Below are positions 1-8,840 of a DNA stretch of 64,000 bases, in pieces; within the stretch, counting starts at the first letter, position 1; each line of letters starts with the position of its first letter. The stretch is from contig JAYQSP010000006.1 in NCBI GenBank assembly GCA_038146925.1, forward strand, positions 62,001-126,000, in the 5' to 3' direction. The notes below the pieces were generated by a model that was given only the letters and a program-made list of their open reading frames with translations, was not told where the DNA came from and made no database searches. The stretch is from UBA830 sp038146925. Its GTDB lineage: Bacteria > Pseudomonadota > Alphaproteobacteria > MPNO01 > UBA830. The position numbers and the translations under genes are program-made.

Positions 1-609
1 GATGTCGCCGCCGCGACGGAGCGTCACGCGGCGCTTGCGCAACGTTTCGGCGACCGCGTTGGACTGGTTCACGGTCGGCTTAAAGCCGCCGAGAAGGACT
101 CGGTCATGGCGCTCTTTGCCGACGGCGATTTGGACATACTGGTCGCAACGACCGTGATCGAAGTCGGCGTTGACGTACCCGAGGCCACGATCATGGTGAT
201 CGAACAGGCGGAACGTTTCGGCCTGGCCCAGTTGCATCAACTCCGTGGGCGCGTCGGACGCGGGGACAGGCCATCCTCCTGCATCCTGCTCTACGCCGAA
301 CCGCTGGGCGAGACCGCCAAGGCAAGGCTGAAAGTAATGCGCGAAACCGACGACGGTTTCGTCATCGCAGAAGAGGACCTGCGGCTTCGCGGCGCGGGCG
401 AGGTTCTGGGTACGAAGCAGAGCGGTCTGCCGCAGTTTCGCATGGCAGATCTAGCGGCTCATGCCGACCTGATCCGGGCCGCTCGGGACGACGCGCTTGT
501 GATCCTGGAAAAAGACCCAGAACTTAAGTCTGAGAGGGGAGAAGCGCTGCGCACGCTGCTCTATCTGTTCGAGCGGGATGCAGTCGTTAAAACCGCGCTC
601 TCCGGCTGA
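1..609 (+). CDS. recG: ATP-dependent DNA helicase RecG, C-terminal part
   Basis: The frame is open from base 1, so the gene starts before the window and only about the last 202 residues are seen. RecG is a superfamily 2 helicase that remodels stalled replication forks and Holliday junctions. Visible are the helicase C-terminal lobe with LVATTVIEVGVDVP, the motif VI segment LHQLRGRVGRG, and the RecG-type tail LRGAGEVLGTKQSGLPQFR followed by a short helical end ending in LLYLFERDAVV. The GTKQSGLP signature separates RecG from Mfd, which I considered first. Its stop codon directly abuts the stop of the convergent DUF502 gene, leaving no space for a terminator between them. Confidence 0.93.
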   Translation, partial: DVAAATERHAALAQRFGDRVGLVHGRLKAAEKDSVMALFADGDLDILVATTVIEVGVDVPEATIMVIEQAERFGLAQLHQLRGRVGRGDRPSSCILLYAEPLGETAKARLKVMRETDDGFVIAEEDLRLRGAGEVLGTKQSGLPQFRMADLAAHADLIRAARDDALVILEKDPELKSERGEALRTLLYLFERDAVVKTALSG

Positions 610-1389
610 TTATTCGGCTGCGTCCTGGCTGTCGTCGTTGTGCGGAATGGTCCGGCTGTCGCCCTCCGCCGGAGCGACACGTTTTTGCTTCTGCACTTCG
701 GGCGGGCGCCGGTCAGGTGGAGTAACGATGCCGCCGGACACCACCATCTTGATACCTTCCTCGACCGTCATGTCGAGAATGACCAGTTCCTTTCGCGGAA
801 TGAACAGCAAATAGCCTGAAGTCGGGTTAGGTGTTGTGGGCAGGAACACGTTGACCACGTCGTCCGACGTCAAATTCTGAACCTCACCCCGGGTTTGCCC
901 GGTGATAAAGCCGATCGCCCAGCTGCCCCGGCGCGGGTATTCGAACAGGACAACCTCGCGGAATGCGTTTGACTGCTGTTTCAGAATGGTTTCGATGATT
1001 TGTTTGATCGCGGCATAAATACTGCGTATCACCGGCATTCTCGACAGCAACTTCTCGGATATCCGCATCCACAGCCGGCCCAGCAAACCAGCCGTGGCCC
1101 ATCCGATGATCGTCAACGCGATGAGAACGATGATCAGGCCGAGACCTGGAACCGCAAAGTGAAGGTAGGTCTCCGGGTTATAAGCGGCGGGAATAAGGGG
1201 CGTGATCTTGGAATCCACCCACCGGATCAGCAGCCAGGAAATATAGAACGTGATCCCAATAGGTGCCGTGACCAGTACGCCGGCGAGGAAATAACCGCGG
1301 ATATGACTTCTAAACCGTCCTTTGCGCCGCTTGGACAACCGGTCTTTCGCCATCTCGCGGCGAGCCTTTTTATCTTTGGAATCAAACAT
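610..1389 (-). CDS. DUF502 family membrane protein
   Basis: This 259-residue protein belongs to the DUF502 family, common next to recG in alphaproteobacteria and of unknown function. It has a basic N-terminus (residues 1-28), a first membrane segment near residues 30-52 (GYFLAGVLVTAPIGITFYIS) and a second near 75-98. A soluble domain follows, with the family motifs RSIYAAIKQIIE, FREVVLFEYPRRGSWAIGFITG and VFLPTTPNPTSGYLLFIP. The last 35 residues are charged and proline-rich. The ATG start is supported by the position of the basic head. It is convergent with recG with zero spacing. Confidence 0.9.
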   Translation of the reverse strand: MFDSKDKKARREMAKDRLSKRRKGRFRSHIRGYFLAGVLVTAPIGITFYISWLLIRWVDSKITPLIPAAYNPETYLHFAVPGLGLIIVLIALTIIGWATAGLLGRLWMRISEKLLSRMPVIRSIYAAIKQIIETILKQQSNAFREVVLFEYPRRGSWAIGFITGQTRGEVQNLTSDDVVNVFLPTTPNPTSGYLLFIPRKELVILDMTVEEGIKMVVSGGIVTPPDRRPPEVQKQKRVAPAEGDSRTIPHNDDSQDAAE

Positions 1390-1648
1390 ATCGGGAACAT
1401 GGGGCTTTCCGCTTCGTTCGACAAGCGGTCAAATACTCCGCCGACCAAAAAAAAGCCGCCTGCCGGCGTTTCGATGGTGAACGACGGAGATCCTGCATGT
1501 TTTACCCACCGTATACGGAACAAGTCAGGGCTGTGACACTGGTCACAGGAATTTAATCGCTTGAAGCAGAGTAAAAACCCGTTCAGCGTGTTTGTAGTAG
1601 TAGTGCCGCAGCAGATAACCCGCACAATTCAATCAAAAGGATGTACTG

Positions 1649-2134
1649 ATGACCAGAACCATCGCCATATTCGCCGCAGCGTTCATTCTTCTCGCCGTGC
1701 CCGTCACCTTACAGGCCGCCGGTTCGGGAGATGACGATAACACGTCTTCGGCGCCCAGCATCAACGATACATACCGCGCGGCCGTCCAGGCTGTGGAAGC
1801 CAAGGACTATCGCAAGGCGATCAGCCTGCTGAACGACATCATAGGCCGGCAACCGCGACACCCGAATGCCCTGAACTATCTCGGCTACAGCCATCGAAAG
1901 TCAGGCGATTACGCACGCGCCGTCACATACTATAAAAAGGCACTGTCGCTGGACCCCGAACACCGCGGGGCCAATGAATATCTCGGCCAAGCCTATGTCG
2001 AGCTGGGAAATATCAACGCAGCTGTCGAGCGGCTCGAAGCGCTCGAAAAAATATGCGGTATCGACTGCGATGAATACCGGTCGCTAAAAGTCTCGATAGA
2101 CTCGGCAATGGCACGAAAGGCGAAGCAGGGTTAA
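1649..2134 (+). CDS. Secreted tetratricopeptide-repeat protein
   Basis: This 161-residue protein has a clear Sec signal peptide (residues 1-23, ending LQAAG) followed by two to three TPR units: residues 42-75 (YRAAVQAVEAKDYRKAISLLNDII), 76-109 (NALNYLGYSHRKSGDYARAVTYYKKAL) and a partial third. TPRs form protein-binding superhelices, so it probably acts as a periplasmic scaffold. An AAAGGA Shine-Dalgarno lies just upstream of the ATG. Two cysteines near the C-terminus (CGIDC) could form a disulfide. The partner is unknown. Confidence 0.85.
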   Translation: MTRTIAIFAAAFILLAVPVTLQAAGSGDDDNTSSAPSINDTYRAAVQAVEAKDYRKAISLLNDIIGRQPRHPNALNYLGYSHRKSGDYARAVTYYKKALSLDPEHRGANEYLGQAYVELGNINAAVERLEALEKICGIDCDEYRSLKVSIDSAMARKAKQG

Positions 2135-2164
2135 CCTGACGCAGAAACGCGTTCAGGATGAAGC

Positions 2165-3826
2165 ATGGTACGTAAAATTCGCCTCACCACGGGCCTTATC
2201 CTGTTCGCATTCGTCGCCGGACATCTGATCAATCACATCCTTGGAATCCATTCCCTCGCCGCGATGGAAGCTGGCAGGGAATGGTTCTTGGAGGTTTGGC
2301 GCAATCCGGTCGGTACGCTGGCCTTTGTCGGAGCGATGGCCGTTCACCTGCTTCTGGCGGCCTGGGCACTTTACGCTCGGCGTTCCCTCAAAATGTCCAT
2401 GGGAGAAGCGTTCCAACTCGTTTTAGGATTTTCCATCCCGCTTTTTCTGGCGATTCATTTCGTTGGCACCCGCGGTTCGCACCAAATGTTCGGAACCGAC
2501 GATACCTATGCCTATATCCTGATTGTTCAGTGGAAATTCGCCGAATATGGCGTCGCCCTGCAAACGGCGGGACTGTTTGCTGCCTGGATCCACGGATGCA
2601 TCGGACTCTATTTCTGGCTACGCCTGAAACCCTGGTTCAACAGCGCAAAACCTATGCTGTTCGCAGTCGCCGTTCTGATTCCGGTCGGTGCATGGCTCGG
2701 ATATTATATCGGCGGTAAAGAGGCACTCGCCCTCTACGAAGATCGCGAATGGCGACGAGCTGTTTTCAACGCTGTTAACGCACCCGATCGAGAGGGTGTC
2801 GATCGGATTTACAATATCGCATTCCTGGTACGCGTTTTCGTGGGCGGGCTGATCGGCCTCGCCATGATTGGACGTCTTGTCCGCTACGTGCTGGAACGCC
2901 GGCGAGGGACCTACGTTCTCCGATACCCGGAAGACAAAACCGTTCGCAATGTGACCGGAACCACGATCCTCGAAGCGAGCCGGATGCATGGTATCCCGCA
3001 TGCCGCCGTCTGCGGCGGGCGCGGGCGGTGTTCCACCTGTCGAGTGCGCGTACTCGCGGGCGAAGAGAATCTGCCGGAGCCCAGCGCCGAGGAGATTCGC
3101 GTTCTCGAACGCGTGGGCGCGCCGCCGAAGGTCCGGCTGGCGTGCCAGGCCGTCCCGTCCGGCGATGTGTCCATCGTGCCGTTGCTGCCACCCAACGCGA
3201 CCGCGAAGGATGCCCGCCGCCGCAGCCCCGACATGGCGGGGCAGGAGCGCGAGATGTCCATCCTGTTTGCCGATTTGCGATCCTTTACGCAGTTTTCCGA
3301 GAAAAAACTGCCTTATGACGTGGTTTTCGTCCTGAACCGTTATTTCGCCCACATGGGCGAGGCCGTCGAAGCAGCTGGCGGGCATCTGGACAAATTCATC
3401 GGTGACGGCGTGATGGCGTTGTTCGGTGCCAGCACCGACCCCAAGGAGGGCGCGAGGGCGGCTCTCGAGGCCGCGCGAAACATGTCGCAAAAGCTTGCCG
3501 ATCTGAACGCCCAGCTGAGCGACGAGCTCGACGAGCCGTTGCGAATTGGCATCGGCATCCATGCCGGGCCTGCAATTATCGGTGAAATGGGTTACGGCAC
3601 CGCGTTTGGCCTGACCGCGATCGGGGACAGCGTCAATACGGCAAGCCGGCTTGAAGCCATGACCAAGGATTTCGGCGCACAGCTCATTTTTTCGGAGGAC
3701 GTCGCTAAACACGCTGAAATAGACGTGAGTGGAGCTACACACAGAGAAACAGACGTGCGTGGTCGGCAAGAGGCCGTAAAATTTTACGTCGTGGAGAACG
3801 CAGCCGATTTCAATCCTGCCGGCTGA
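2165..3826 (+). CDS. Membrane adenylate/guanylate cyclase with [2Fe-2S] ferredoxin domain
   Basis: This 553-residue three-part protein starts with a membrane domain (about residues 1-245, five or so helices) that resembles succinate dehydrogenase cytochrome b: GHLINHILGI and several His residues inside helices could bind heme. Next is an adrenodoxin-type [2Fe-2S] domain with cysteines 283, 289, 292 and 327 (CX5CX2C then a distant Cys). Last is a class III nucleotide cyclase domain (about 362-548) with the metal-binding FADLRSF and FIGDGVMALFG motifs and IGDSVNTASRLEA. Related fused cyclases are known in alphaproteobacteria. A natural reading is that the Fe-S/heme part senses redox state and sets cyclic-nucleotide output; that is inference. 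It starts 30 bp after the TPR gene and may be co-transcribed. Confidence 0.92.
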   Translation: MVRKIRLTTGLILFAFVAGHLINHILGIHSLAAMEAGREWFLEVWRNPVGTLAFVGAMAVHLLLAAWALYARRSLKMSMGEAFQLVLGFSIPLFLAIHFVGTRGSHQMFGTDDTYAYILIVQWKFAEYGVALQTAGLFAAWIHGCIGLYFWLRLKPWFNSAKPMLFAVAVLIPVGAWLGYYIGGKEALALYEDREWRRAVFNAVNAPDREGVDRIYNIAFLVRVFVGGLIGLAMIGRLVRYVLERRRGTYVLRYPEDKTVRNVTGTTILEASRMHGIPHAAVCGGRGRCSTCRVRVLAGEENLPEPSAEEIRVLERVGAPPKVRLACQAVPSGDVSIVPLLPPNATAKDARRRSPDMAGQEREMSILFADLRSFTQFSEKKLPYDVVFVLNRYFAHMGEAVEAAGGHLDKFIGDGVMALFGASTDPKEGARAALEAARNMSQKLADLNAQLSDELDEPLRIGIGIHAGPAIIGEMGYGTAFGLTAIGDSVNTASRLEAMTKDFGAQLIFSEDVAKHAEIDVSGATHRETDVRGRQEAVKFYVVENAADFNPAG

Positions 3827-4092
3827 GCAACAAAATTATCTGTTTTTAAGTTTGCGCACCTCGTCCGCCAGCGCGATACGAAACGATGTTGACCATGTCA
3901 CTCGTCGCCACTGAATACATGAAGCACCTGTATCTCCCGTTTAACTCACTGCCCCAAACACGGCGACTTTGATCCGTCAAAATACGTGCCGAAACGAAAT
4001 AAAAGAAATTACAAGAAAGGTAGGGGAAACCGTAGTGCCAGCCTGTTGGCAATGGGTAGAATTTAGCGTCGCAGATTGCAGTCTGGGAGCGG

Positions 4093-4731
4093 CTAATTCT
4101 CATCGTGACTAGCGAGATCGAATACCTGCACCAGAACTTCCGGCGACTGGGCGCCGGAGACTGCATATTTTCGGTTCACGATAAAACATGGAACGCCGTT
4201 AACGCCAAGACGGCGGGCGAGTTCGTCTTCCGCCAGAATTGTTTCTATGTCCCGATCGCTTTCCAGAAATGCCAGCGTGTCGTCGAAATCGAGCCCTGCG
4301 GATTCGGCGATACCTGCGAGCACATCCGGCTCGCCGATATCCCTTCCGTCCAGAAAATATGCGTCGAATATCGCGCTGATAACCGGCGTCTGCAGACCGT
4401 GTTCAGCCGCGTAGCGCACCAGTCGGTGTGAATGAATTGTATTAGGTGTTTTTTCTATCTCATTAAAATTAAAGCGTATTCCTTCTTCCTCGCCAGCACT
4501 CATCAGAGACGAATGGATGGAGCGCGCGCGCTCCATGCCGCCGAATTTTTCTGTCACGTAGGTGCGTCGGTCCATGCCCTCGCGCGGCATTTCCGGGTTA
4601 AGCTGGAAGGCCCGCCATCCCACCTGAATATCCGGCTGCGGTCGAATTTCAAGCGCCCGATCGAAGCGCTTTTTGCCGACGTAACACCAGGGGCAAACCG
4701 TATCGACGATAATATCGATCTTTAGTGACAT
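4093..4731 (-). CDS. DsbA family (FrnE-like) oxidoreductase
   Basis: This 212-residue cytoplasmic protein of the DsbA/FrnE branch has a thioredoxin fold with a helical insert. The active-site CPWC is at residues 13-16 (DTVCPWCYVGKKRF), followed by WRAFQLNPEMP and the cis-Pro segment GVNGVPCFIVNRKYAVSGAQ, all diagnostic of this family. No signal peptide is present. Members are annotated as 2-hydroxychromene-2-carboxylate isomerase-like or disulfide isomerases; the substrate cannot be told from sequence. It lies 36 bp downstream of egtD on the same strand, so a shared transcript with thiol-related metabolism is plausible. Confidence 0.9.
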   Translation of the reverse strand: MSLKIDIIVDTVCPWCYVGKKRFDRALEIRPQPDIQVGWRAFQLNPEMPREGMDRRTYVTEKFGGMERARSIHSSLMSAGEEEGIRFNFNEIEKTPNTIHSHRLVRYAAEHGLQTPVISAIFDAYFLDGRDIGEPDVLAGIAESAGLDFDDTLAFLESDRDIETILAEDELARRLGVNGVPCFIVNRKYAVSGAQSPEVLVQVFDLASHDEN

Positions 4732-4769
4732 TGCCTCAGAACACGTCCTGCTTCGGTTGAAGACAGCGG

Positions 4770-5768
4770 TTATTCTGCCGTGAAATAGTGAACGCTGAAA
4801 AGCTTCATTGCATCCGTCCAGGAAGCGATCGGATTATAACCGGCCTGTCCGCACAATGCCCTGAATTCAGGTATGGAATACTTGTGCGAGTTCTCGGTAT
4901 GGATGTGTTCTCCGGCGGAAAATTCAAACGTTCTCCTGCTGATTGTCACCCGCTGAGCAATCTCGCTCACCAGATGCATCTCGATCCGCCCTTCGTCGGG
5001 GTCGTAGACGGCGCGGTGACTGAAACTGTTCACGTCGAAATCGGCGCCAAGTTCCCGGTTTATGCGGACCAGCAAATTCAGATTGAACGCCGCCGTGACC
5101 CCATCGGAATCGTTGTAGGCCGCATGAAGAACGTCAGCGTCCTTCTTCAAATCAACCCCGATCAACAGCCCGCTGTCCGGCCCAAGAATATCCTTCAGGC
5201 GGGACAGAAAACCTTTTGCTTCGTCCTGCGTGAAATTACCGATGGTTGATCCCGGGAAAAATGCCACCGTACGCGAACTATCCCGATTTTCCGGCGCAGG
5301 AATTTCGAACGCGTCGGTATAGTCCGCACAGACGGCGGCAACATCGAGATCCGGATAGTTGGTAGCCAGCGTTTCAGCGCTCTGCAGCAGAAAATCCCGT
5401 GAAATATCAACTGCGGTGTACTGGGCAAGGTCGGGTAAAGCGTTGAGAAGCGTGCGAATTTTGACGCTGGCGCCACTGCCGAGTTCCACAAGGTGGGCGC
5501 CGCGACCGACCAATTCCGCTATTTCTCCAAGGCGATCTTCGAGAATGCCTATCTCGGTGCGCGTAGGGTAGTACTCATCCAGGTCGCAAATCCGGTCAAA
5601 AAGCACCGAACCGGTCTCGTCGTAAAAAAACTTGCAAGGGAGCGTTTTCTGCGAGGTAGACAATCCCTCGAGCACGGCAGACAGGAAATCTTCAGGTTCG
5701 GGATTCAGGTCAACGAAGGAGACCAGCGGGTTCTCCTTATCCGTGTTTATCACTATTCCCGATGTCAT
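4770..5768 (-). CDS. egtD: L-histidine N-alpha-methyltransferase EgtD
   Basis: EgtD trimethylates histidine to hercynine with SAM, the first step of ergothioneine synthesis. The 332-residue protein shows the family signatures KFFYDETGSVLFDRICDLDE and YYPTRTEIGILE near the N-terminus, the SAM-binding LVELGSGASVKIRTLL, FPGSTIGNFTQDEA, and the C-terminal ENSHKYSIPEFRAL. I chose the ATG at 5768, preceded by GGGGA at 5-nt spacing, over an in-frame GTG 18 bp upstream. EgtB normally accompanies it in proteobacteria but no egtB is present in the window; the DsbA-type gene follows instead. Hercynine made here would need an EgtB or EanB-type partner elsewhere. Confidence 0.92.
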   Translation of the reverse strand: MTSGIVINTDKENPLVSFVDLNPEPEDFLSAVLEGLSTSQKTLPCKFFYDETGSVLFDRICDLDEYYPTRTEIGILEDRLGEIAELVGRGAHLVELGSGASVKIRTLLNALPDLAQYTAVDISRDFLLQSAETLATNYPDLDVAAVCADYTDAFEIPAPENRDSSRTVAFFPGSTIGNFTQDEAKGFLSRLKDILGPDSGLLIGVDLKKDADVLHAAYNDSDGVTAAFNLNLLVRINRELGADFDVNSFSHRAVYDPDEGRIEMHLVSEIAQRVTISRRTFEFSAGEHIHTENSHKYSIPEFRALCGQAGYNPIASWTDAMKLFSVHYFTAE

Positions 5769-5894
5769 ACATGTCCCCGCTGTCACGACGCTCTATACAA
5801 AAAAAGCGACCAGAAGCCGCTTTTGAACTGGGTTCTAAGGCGCGTGGTTTATGAAAGCAACAGTGAGACCCGGATAACTTGAGATGGACACTCA

Positions 5895-6162
5895 TTACAG
5901 GTTCTCTTGCCGCTCCTGTTCCAGACGGCGAAGCATTTCGATGCCGGTCTGTAAGTCTTCCGCTTCTTTGTAGCTGGCGGGAAGGCGTTCGTCTCAAGAA
6001 ACATTGAACTTGGAAAGAAAGTTTCTGACACAGTTCCTGTTCCTTATCAGTGAGGGATACTTTTACCGATCTCTTGACGTGGTCGGACCGCTTTCCAGGA
6101 CGACGTGACCCGCTCTCAACAACTATTTGGTGCTGCATAACGCTTTGTAACCAATGTCGCAT
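5895..6162 (-). pseudogene. Small frameshifted gene remnant (unknown, possibly regulatory)
   Basis: Two adjacent minus-strand frames look like one small protein broken by a +1 shift near 5990-6000. The first half reads GKRSDHVKRSVKVSLTDKEQ and continues to QVQCFL; after the shift it reads DERLPASYKEAEDLQ then MLRRLEQERQENL and stops. The KRSVKVSLTDKEQEL start resembles the strand of ribbon-helix-helix or mobilisation-accessory proteins, and the tail is a charged helix. About 88 residues in total. The start is uncertain, and the identity rests only on composition and continuity of the two frames. It could be a decayed gene or an intact one with a one-base sequence error. Confidence 0.35.
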
Positions 6163-6470
6163 CGTGTTTAGATCTCAATCCATTGCCACCGGCTACTGTA
6201 AGGTCTGAGAATGGGTGGAGCCTGACGGCGAGCCCGTTTCGACCGGCGTCCGCGTAATGAACATAAACGCTTCCCGATGCCTCGTGCATGGGATTACGGC
6301 GCCGCGCAATACCAAAAGTCCCATTCTGGCCGCCAACATCAAGACGTCGGGTGTCCAGATCTATACGATCCAAATCGTCAATGCCGGTGGCCCGCCGCAG
6401 TCCTTGAGAAAGGAGCTCATCGGCGGTCCGGACGCGCCGTACTAACACTACGCGCTAACTGGACACGCGA
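6163..6470. other. Gene-poor stretch between gene remnant and MFS gene
   Basis: No convincing complete gene is present. A plus-strand frame at 6215-6445 contains IKTSGVQIYTIQIVNAGG, which resembles the last strand of VWA domains of TadG/TadE-type pilus proteins, but it is short, lacks the rest of the fold and has no supporting start. It may be a decayed fragment. Together with the remnant at 5895-6162 this makes 5.8-6.5 kb look like a small decayed insertion. Confidence 0.3.
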
Positions 6471-7706
6471 TCAGCAGCCGAAGCGGGATTTCGCGGTTAT
6501 GAAGGTGAGGAAAGCGGCGCCGACGAACAGGGCGCAGATCCAGAACACCCACTGACCGCCCATGGTGTCGAGAGCGAATCCCAGCACGACTGGGATCAGC
6601 GCGCCGCCCAGATTGGAACCGGTCGACGCGAAGCCCATCACCTTGCCCATGGAGCCGGTCGGCGTGACTGAGCGGAGAAGAATATCCCGCGACGGGATCA
6701 ACAGGCCGATCAGATAGCCCGACAGGGCCAGCACGCCGATCAGCAGCACGCCGCGAATATCGAACCACCCCATCAGGGCGATGAGAATCCCGGCTGGCAC
6801 CAGGGTCGCGAACGCCGTCATGATACGAGGGCCAAACTTATCGGCGACCCAGCCGCCGGAGAGGATTCCGAACACGGACCCGACGGTAAAGGCACTAAGC
6901 GCCGTCGCCGCCACGACTTCCGGCGTGCCGTACATCTCGCCGAGGGCCGCGACCAGAAAACTGCGGATCCCGCCGCCGCCCATCTGATGCAGTACGAAAT
7001 ACAAAAAACACATCAGGATCGGCAGCGACATCAGCAGTTTGATACCGGCCCTGGTACTGTTATTCCCGGTTTCGTCGTCCGGGTTGGCATCTTTCTTCTT
7101 CGCAGCCTGACCCGTATCCCGCAATGCCTCCGACTGCGTCAGAAGCACCAGCGCCGCAATCAGCCCCACGATCCCGATCAGTATGAACGATGCCCGCCAA
7201 TGCCACAGCCCGGCGACGCCAGTCATGAAAATCGGCGCGATCGCAAACCCGACATAACCGGTTGCTGAATGGATCGAGAAAGCCCGCCCCATACGTTCCT
7301 CGCTAACCCGCGCCGACAATATGGCGTAATCGGCCGGGTGAAACACCGTATGTCCGGTTCCAGCGATCCCGGCGAGAACCAGCAATTGCCAGTAGGCCGT
7401 CGCCACGCCGAACATACCTATTGCGACGGCTTCGATTGCAAGACCGCCGATCAACACGGCCCGCGCGCCGACGCGGTCGACGATAAAGCCGACCGGCGTT
7501 TGAAAAATGAACGTTGCCATGGCGAACACCGTCGTCACCAAGGCTATTTTCGTGAATGGCAATTCGCCGGTGATACCGAACGCCGCGATGAGCGCACCGT
7601 ACATCGGGGGGATCACCAGCCAGTAGGCGTGGCTCATCATGTGCGGGAAGCACACGAGGCTGATGACCTTGATATCCTGGTTCAGAGTCGGGGATAGACG
7701 TGCCAC
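6471..7706 (-). CDS. MFS transporter
   Basis: This major facilitator superfamily carrier has about 412 residues and 12 predicted membrane helices. It shows the MFS loop pattern GFIVDRVGARAVLIGG after helix 2 and GGWVADKFGPRIMTA after helix 8. The N-terminal FPHMMSHAYWLVIPPMYGAL resembles fosmidomycin-resistance/oxalate-type MFS proteins. I prefer the GTG start at 7706, preceded by AGGAA at 7-nt spacing, over a longer frame to 7814 whose extra 36 residues are basic and not membrane-like. The substrate cannot be told. It is separated from the deacetylase gene by about 255 bp on the right. Confidence 0.85.
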   Translation of the reverse strand: MARLSPTLNQDIKVISLVCFPHMMSHAYWLVIPPMYGALIAAFGITGELPFTKIALVTTVFAMATFIFQTPVGFIVDRVGARAVLIGGLAIEAVAIGMFGVATAYWQLLVLAGIAGTGHTVFHPADYAILSARVSEERMGRAFSIHSATGYVGFAIAPIFMTGVAGLWHWRASFILIGIVGLIAALVLLTQSEALRDTGQAAKKKDANPDDETGNNSTRAGIKLLMSLPILMCFLYFVLHQMGGGGIRSFLVAALGEMYGTPEVVAATALSAFTVGSVFGILSGGWVADKFGPRIMTAFATLVPAGILIALMGWFDIRGVLLIGVLALSGYLIGLLIPSRDILLRSVTPTGSMGKVMGFASTGSNLGGALIPVVLGFALDTMGGQWVFWICALFVGAAFLTFITAKSRFGC

Positions 7707-7961
7707 GAATTCGTTCCTGAAGAAGAGTGAGCGCGGAGAATAAACGACGAAATGGCCGAAGAAAACGCCGCGATTCGATTGTCTGCCCCCCACAAACAAA
7801 GAACGACGGCCCACGACACATAATACGCCGGACCGCGGCTCGGAATTCTTGGGCCACAGCGTTGGGTGGGATGCGCGAGCGGCCTTCGAACGATTACATA
7901 GAGCAACATCTTACGCTCGGCGCAGTGACGGCGGTCACAGGTATCTTAAAGAAAAATTAAC

Positions 7962-8840
7962 CTATTCGGGCGCCGGGCAGGCCGCCATATACCAGTCGGC
8001 AATCTGCCGACCAACGACGAACACCGCATCGTCGCGGGCCTGCAGCAGATCGAGCATTCGCTCCAGATAGGCAAACCGGTGCGGTACGCCGATCAGATGC
8101 GGATGCAGTGCCAGAGTGAGCACCCGCGGTTGGAATTTCAGTTCGCGTTCGAATACCGTCAGCGTGTCGACCAGCCGGTCGTACATTTCCGAAGAACTCA
8201 TATGCTGTCCCGCATATAGCGGGCTGTCGTTAAGTTCTAGCGTGTAAGGCACCGACAGCAACGGGCCATGCTTCGTGATCATCCAGCAGGGCAGGTCGTC
8301 CAGCACCCAGTCGAAGACGTATTCAATTCCCAGGTCTTTCAGAATATCTGGCGTATCGAACGTTTCTTTTAGCCCCGGACCCAGCCATCCAGTCGGCCGT
8401 GTGCCTGTGAAATCCTCGATCATCTTTAGGGCCAAGGCGATGACGTCGCCTTCGTCGTTTTCACCCTGAATGGATTTCTGGTGCACCCCGTGACCGACGA
8501 ATTCCCAACCGGCATCACGCATCGCCTCGGCGCAGGATGGATAGGCTTCAATCACCCCAGCATTCAGACTTACACTGGCTTTGAGCCCGCGGCGTCGGAA
8601 ACATTCCAGCAGGCGCGGCATGCCCGTGCGCATGCCGTATTCGGCCCAGCTGAAATTGGGAATATCGGGAATCTGTTCGAGGCCGTGCGGTGCCGTTAGG
8701 TATTTCCGCGGCATCCCCTGGTCGAACAGCCAATGTTCGACGTTTACCACCAAATGTATCATCAGGGGTTTGCCGTCGAACCCTTTAAGCGGCAACCGCT
8801 CGCTCGACATCTGAAAAGGGATACGGGGGTTACTAGACAT
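7962..8840 (-). CDS. Polysaccharide deacetylase family protein (PuuE/allantoinase-like)
   Basis: This 292-residue carbohydrate esterase 4/NodB-fold protein is of the PuuE-like branch that acts on small amides. Seen are HLVVNVEHWLFDQGMP near the N-terminus, the strand SVSLNAGVIEAYP, the metal-site segment WEFVGHGVHQKSIQGE, GWLGPGLKETFDTPDIL, and LTLALHPHLIGVPHRFAYLE near the C-terminus. Family knowledge: PuuE-type members hydrolyse allantoin, others deacetylate sugars or imides; the exact substrate is open. There is no signal peptide, so a cytoplasmic small-molecule substrate is more likely than cell wall. Confidence 0.85.
   Translation of the reverse strand: MSSNPRIPFQMSSERLPLKGFDGKPLMIHLVVNVEHWLFDQGMPRKYLTAPHGLEQIPDIPNFSWAEYGMRTGMPRLLECFRRRGLKASVSLNAGVIEAYPSCAEAMRDAGWEFVGHGVHQKSIQGENDEGDVIALALKMIEDFTGTRPTGWLGPGLKETFDTPDILKDLGIEYVFDWVLDDLPCWMITKHGPLLSVPYTLELNDSPLYAGQHMSSSEMYDRLVDTLTVFERELKFQPRVLTLALHPHLIGVPHRFAYLERMLDLLQARDDAVFVVGRQIADWYMAACPAPE

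Noticed and set aside
1..609. Mfd instead of RecG
   Set aside because: The GTKQSGLPQFR ending and short tail are RecG-specific; Mfd continues with a longer D7 domain.
2618..3769. 383-codon minus-strand frame opposite the cyclase
   Set aside because: Shadow of the adenylate cyclase gene; no motifs.
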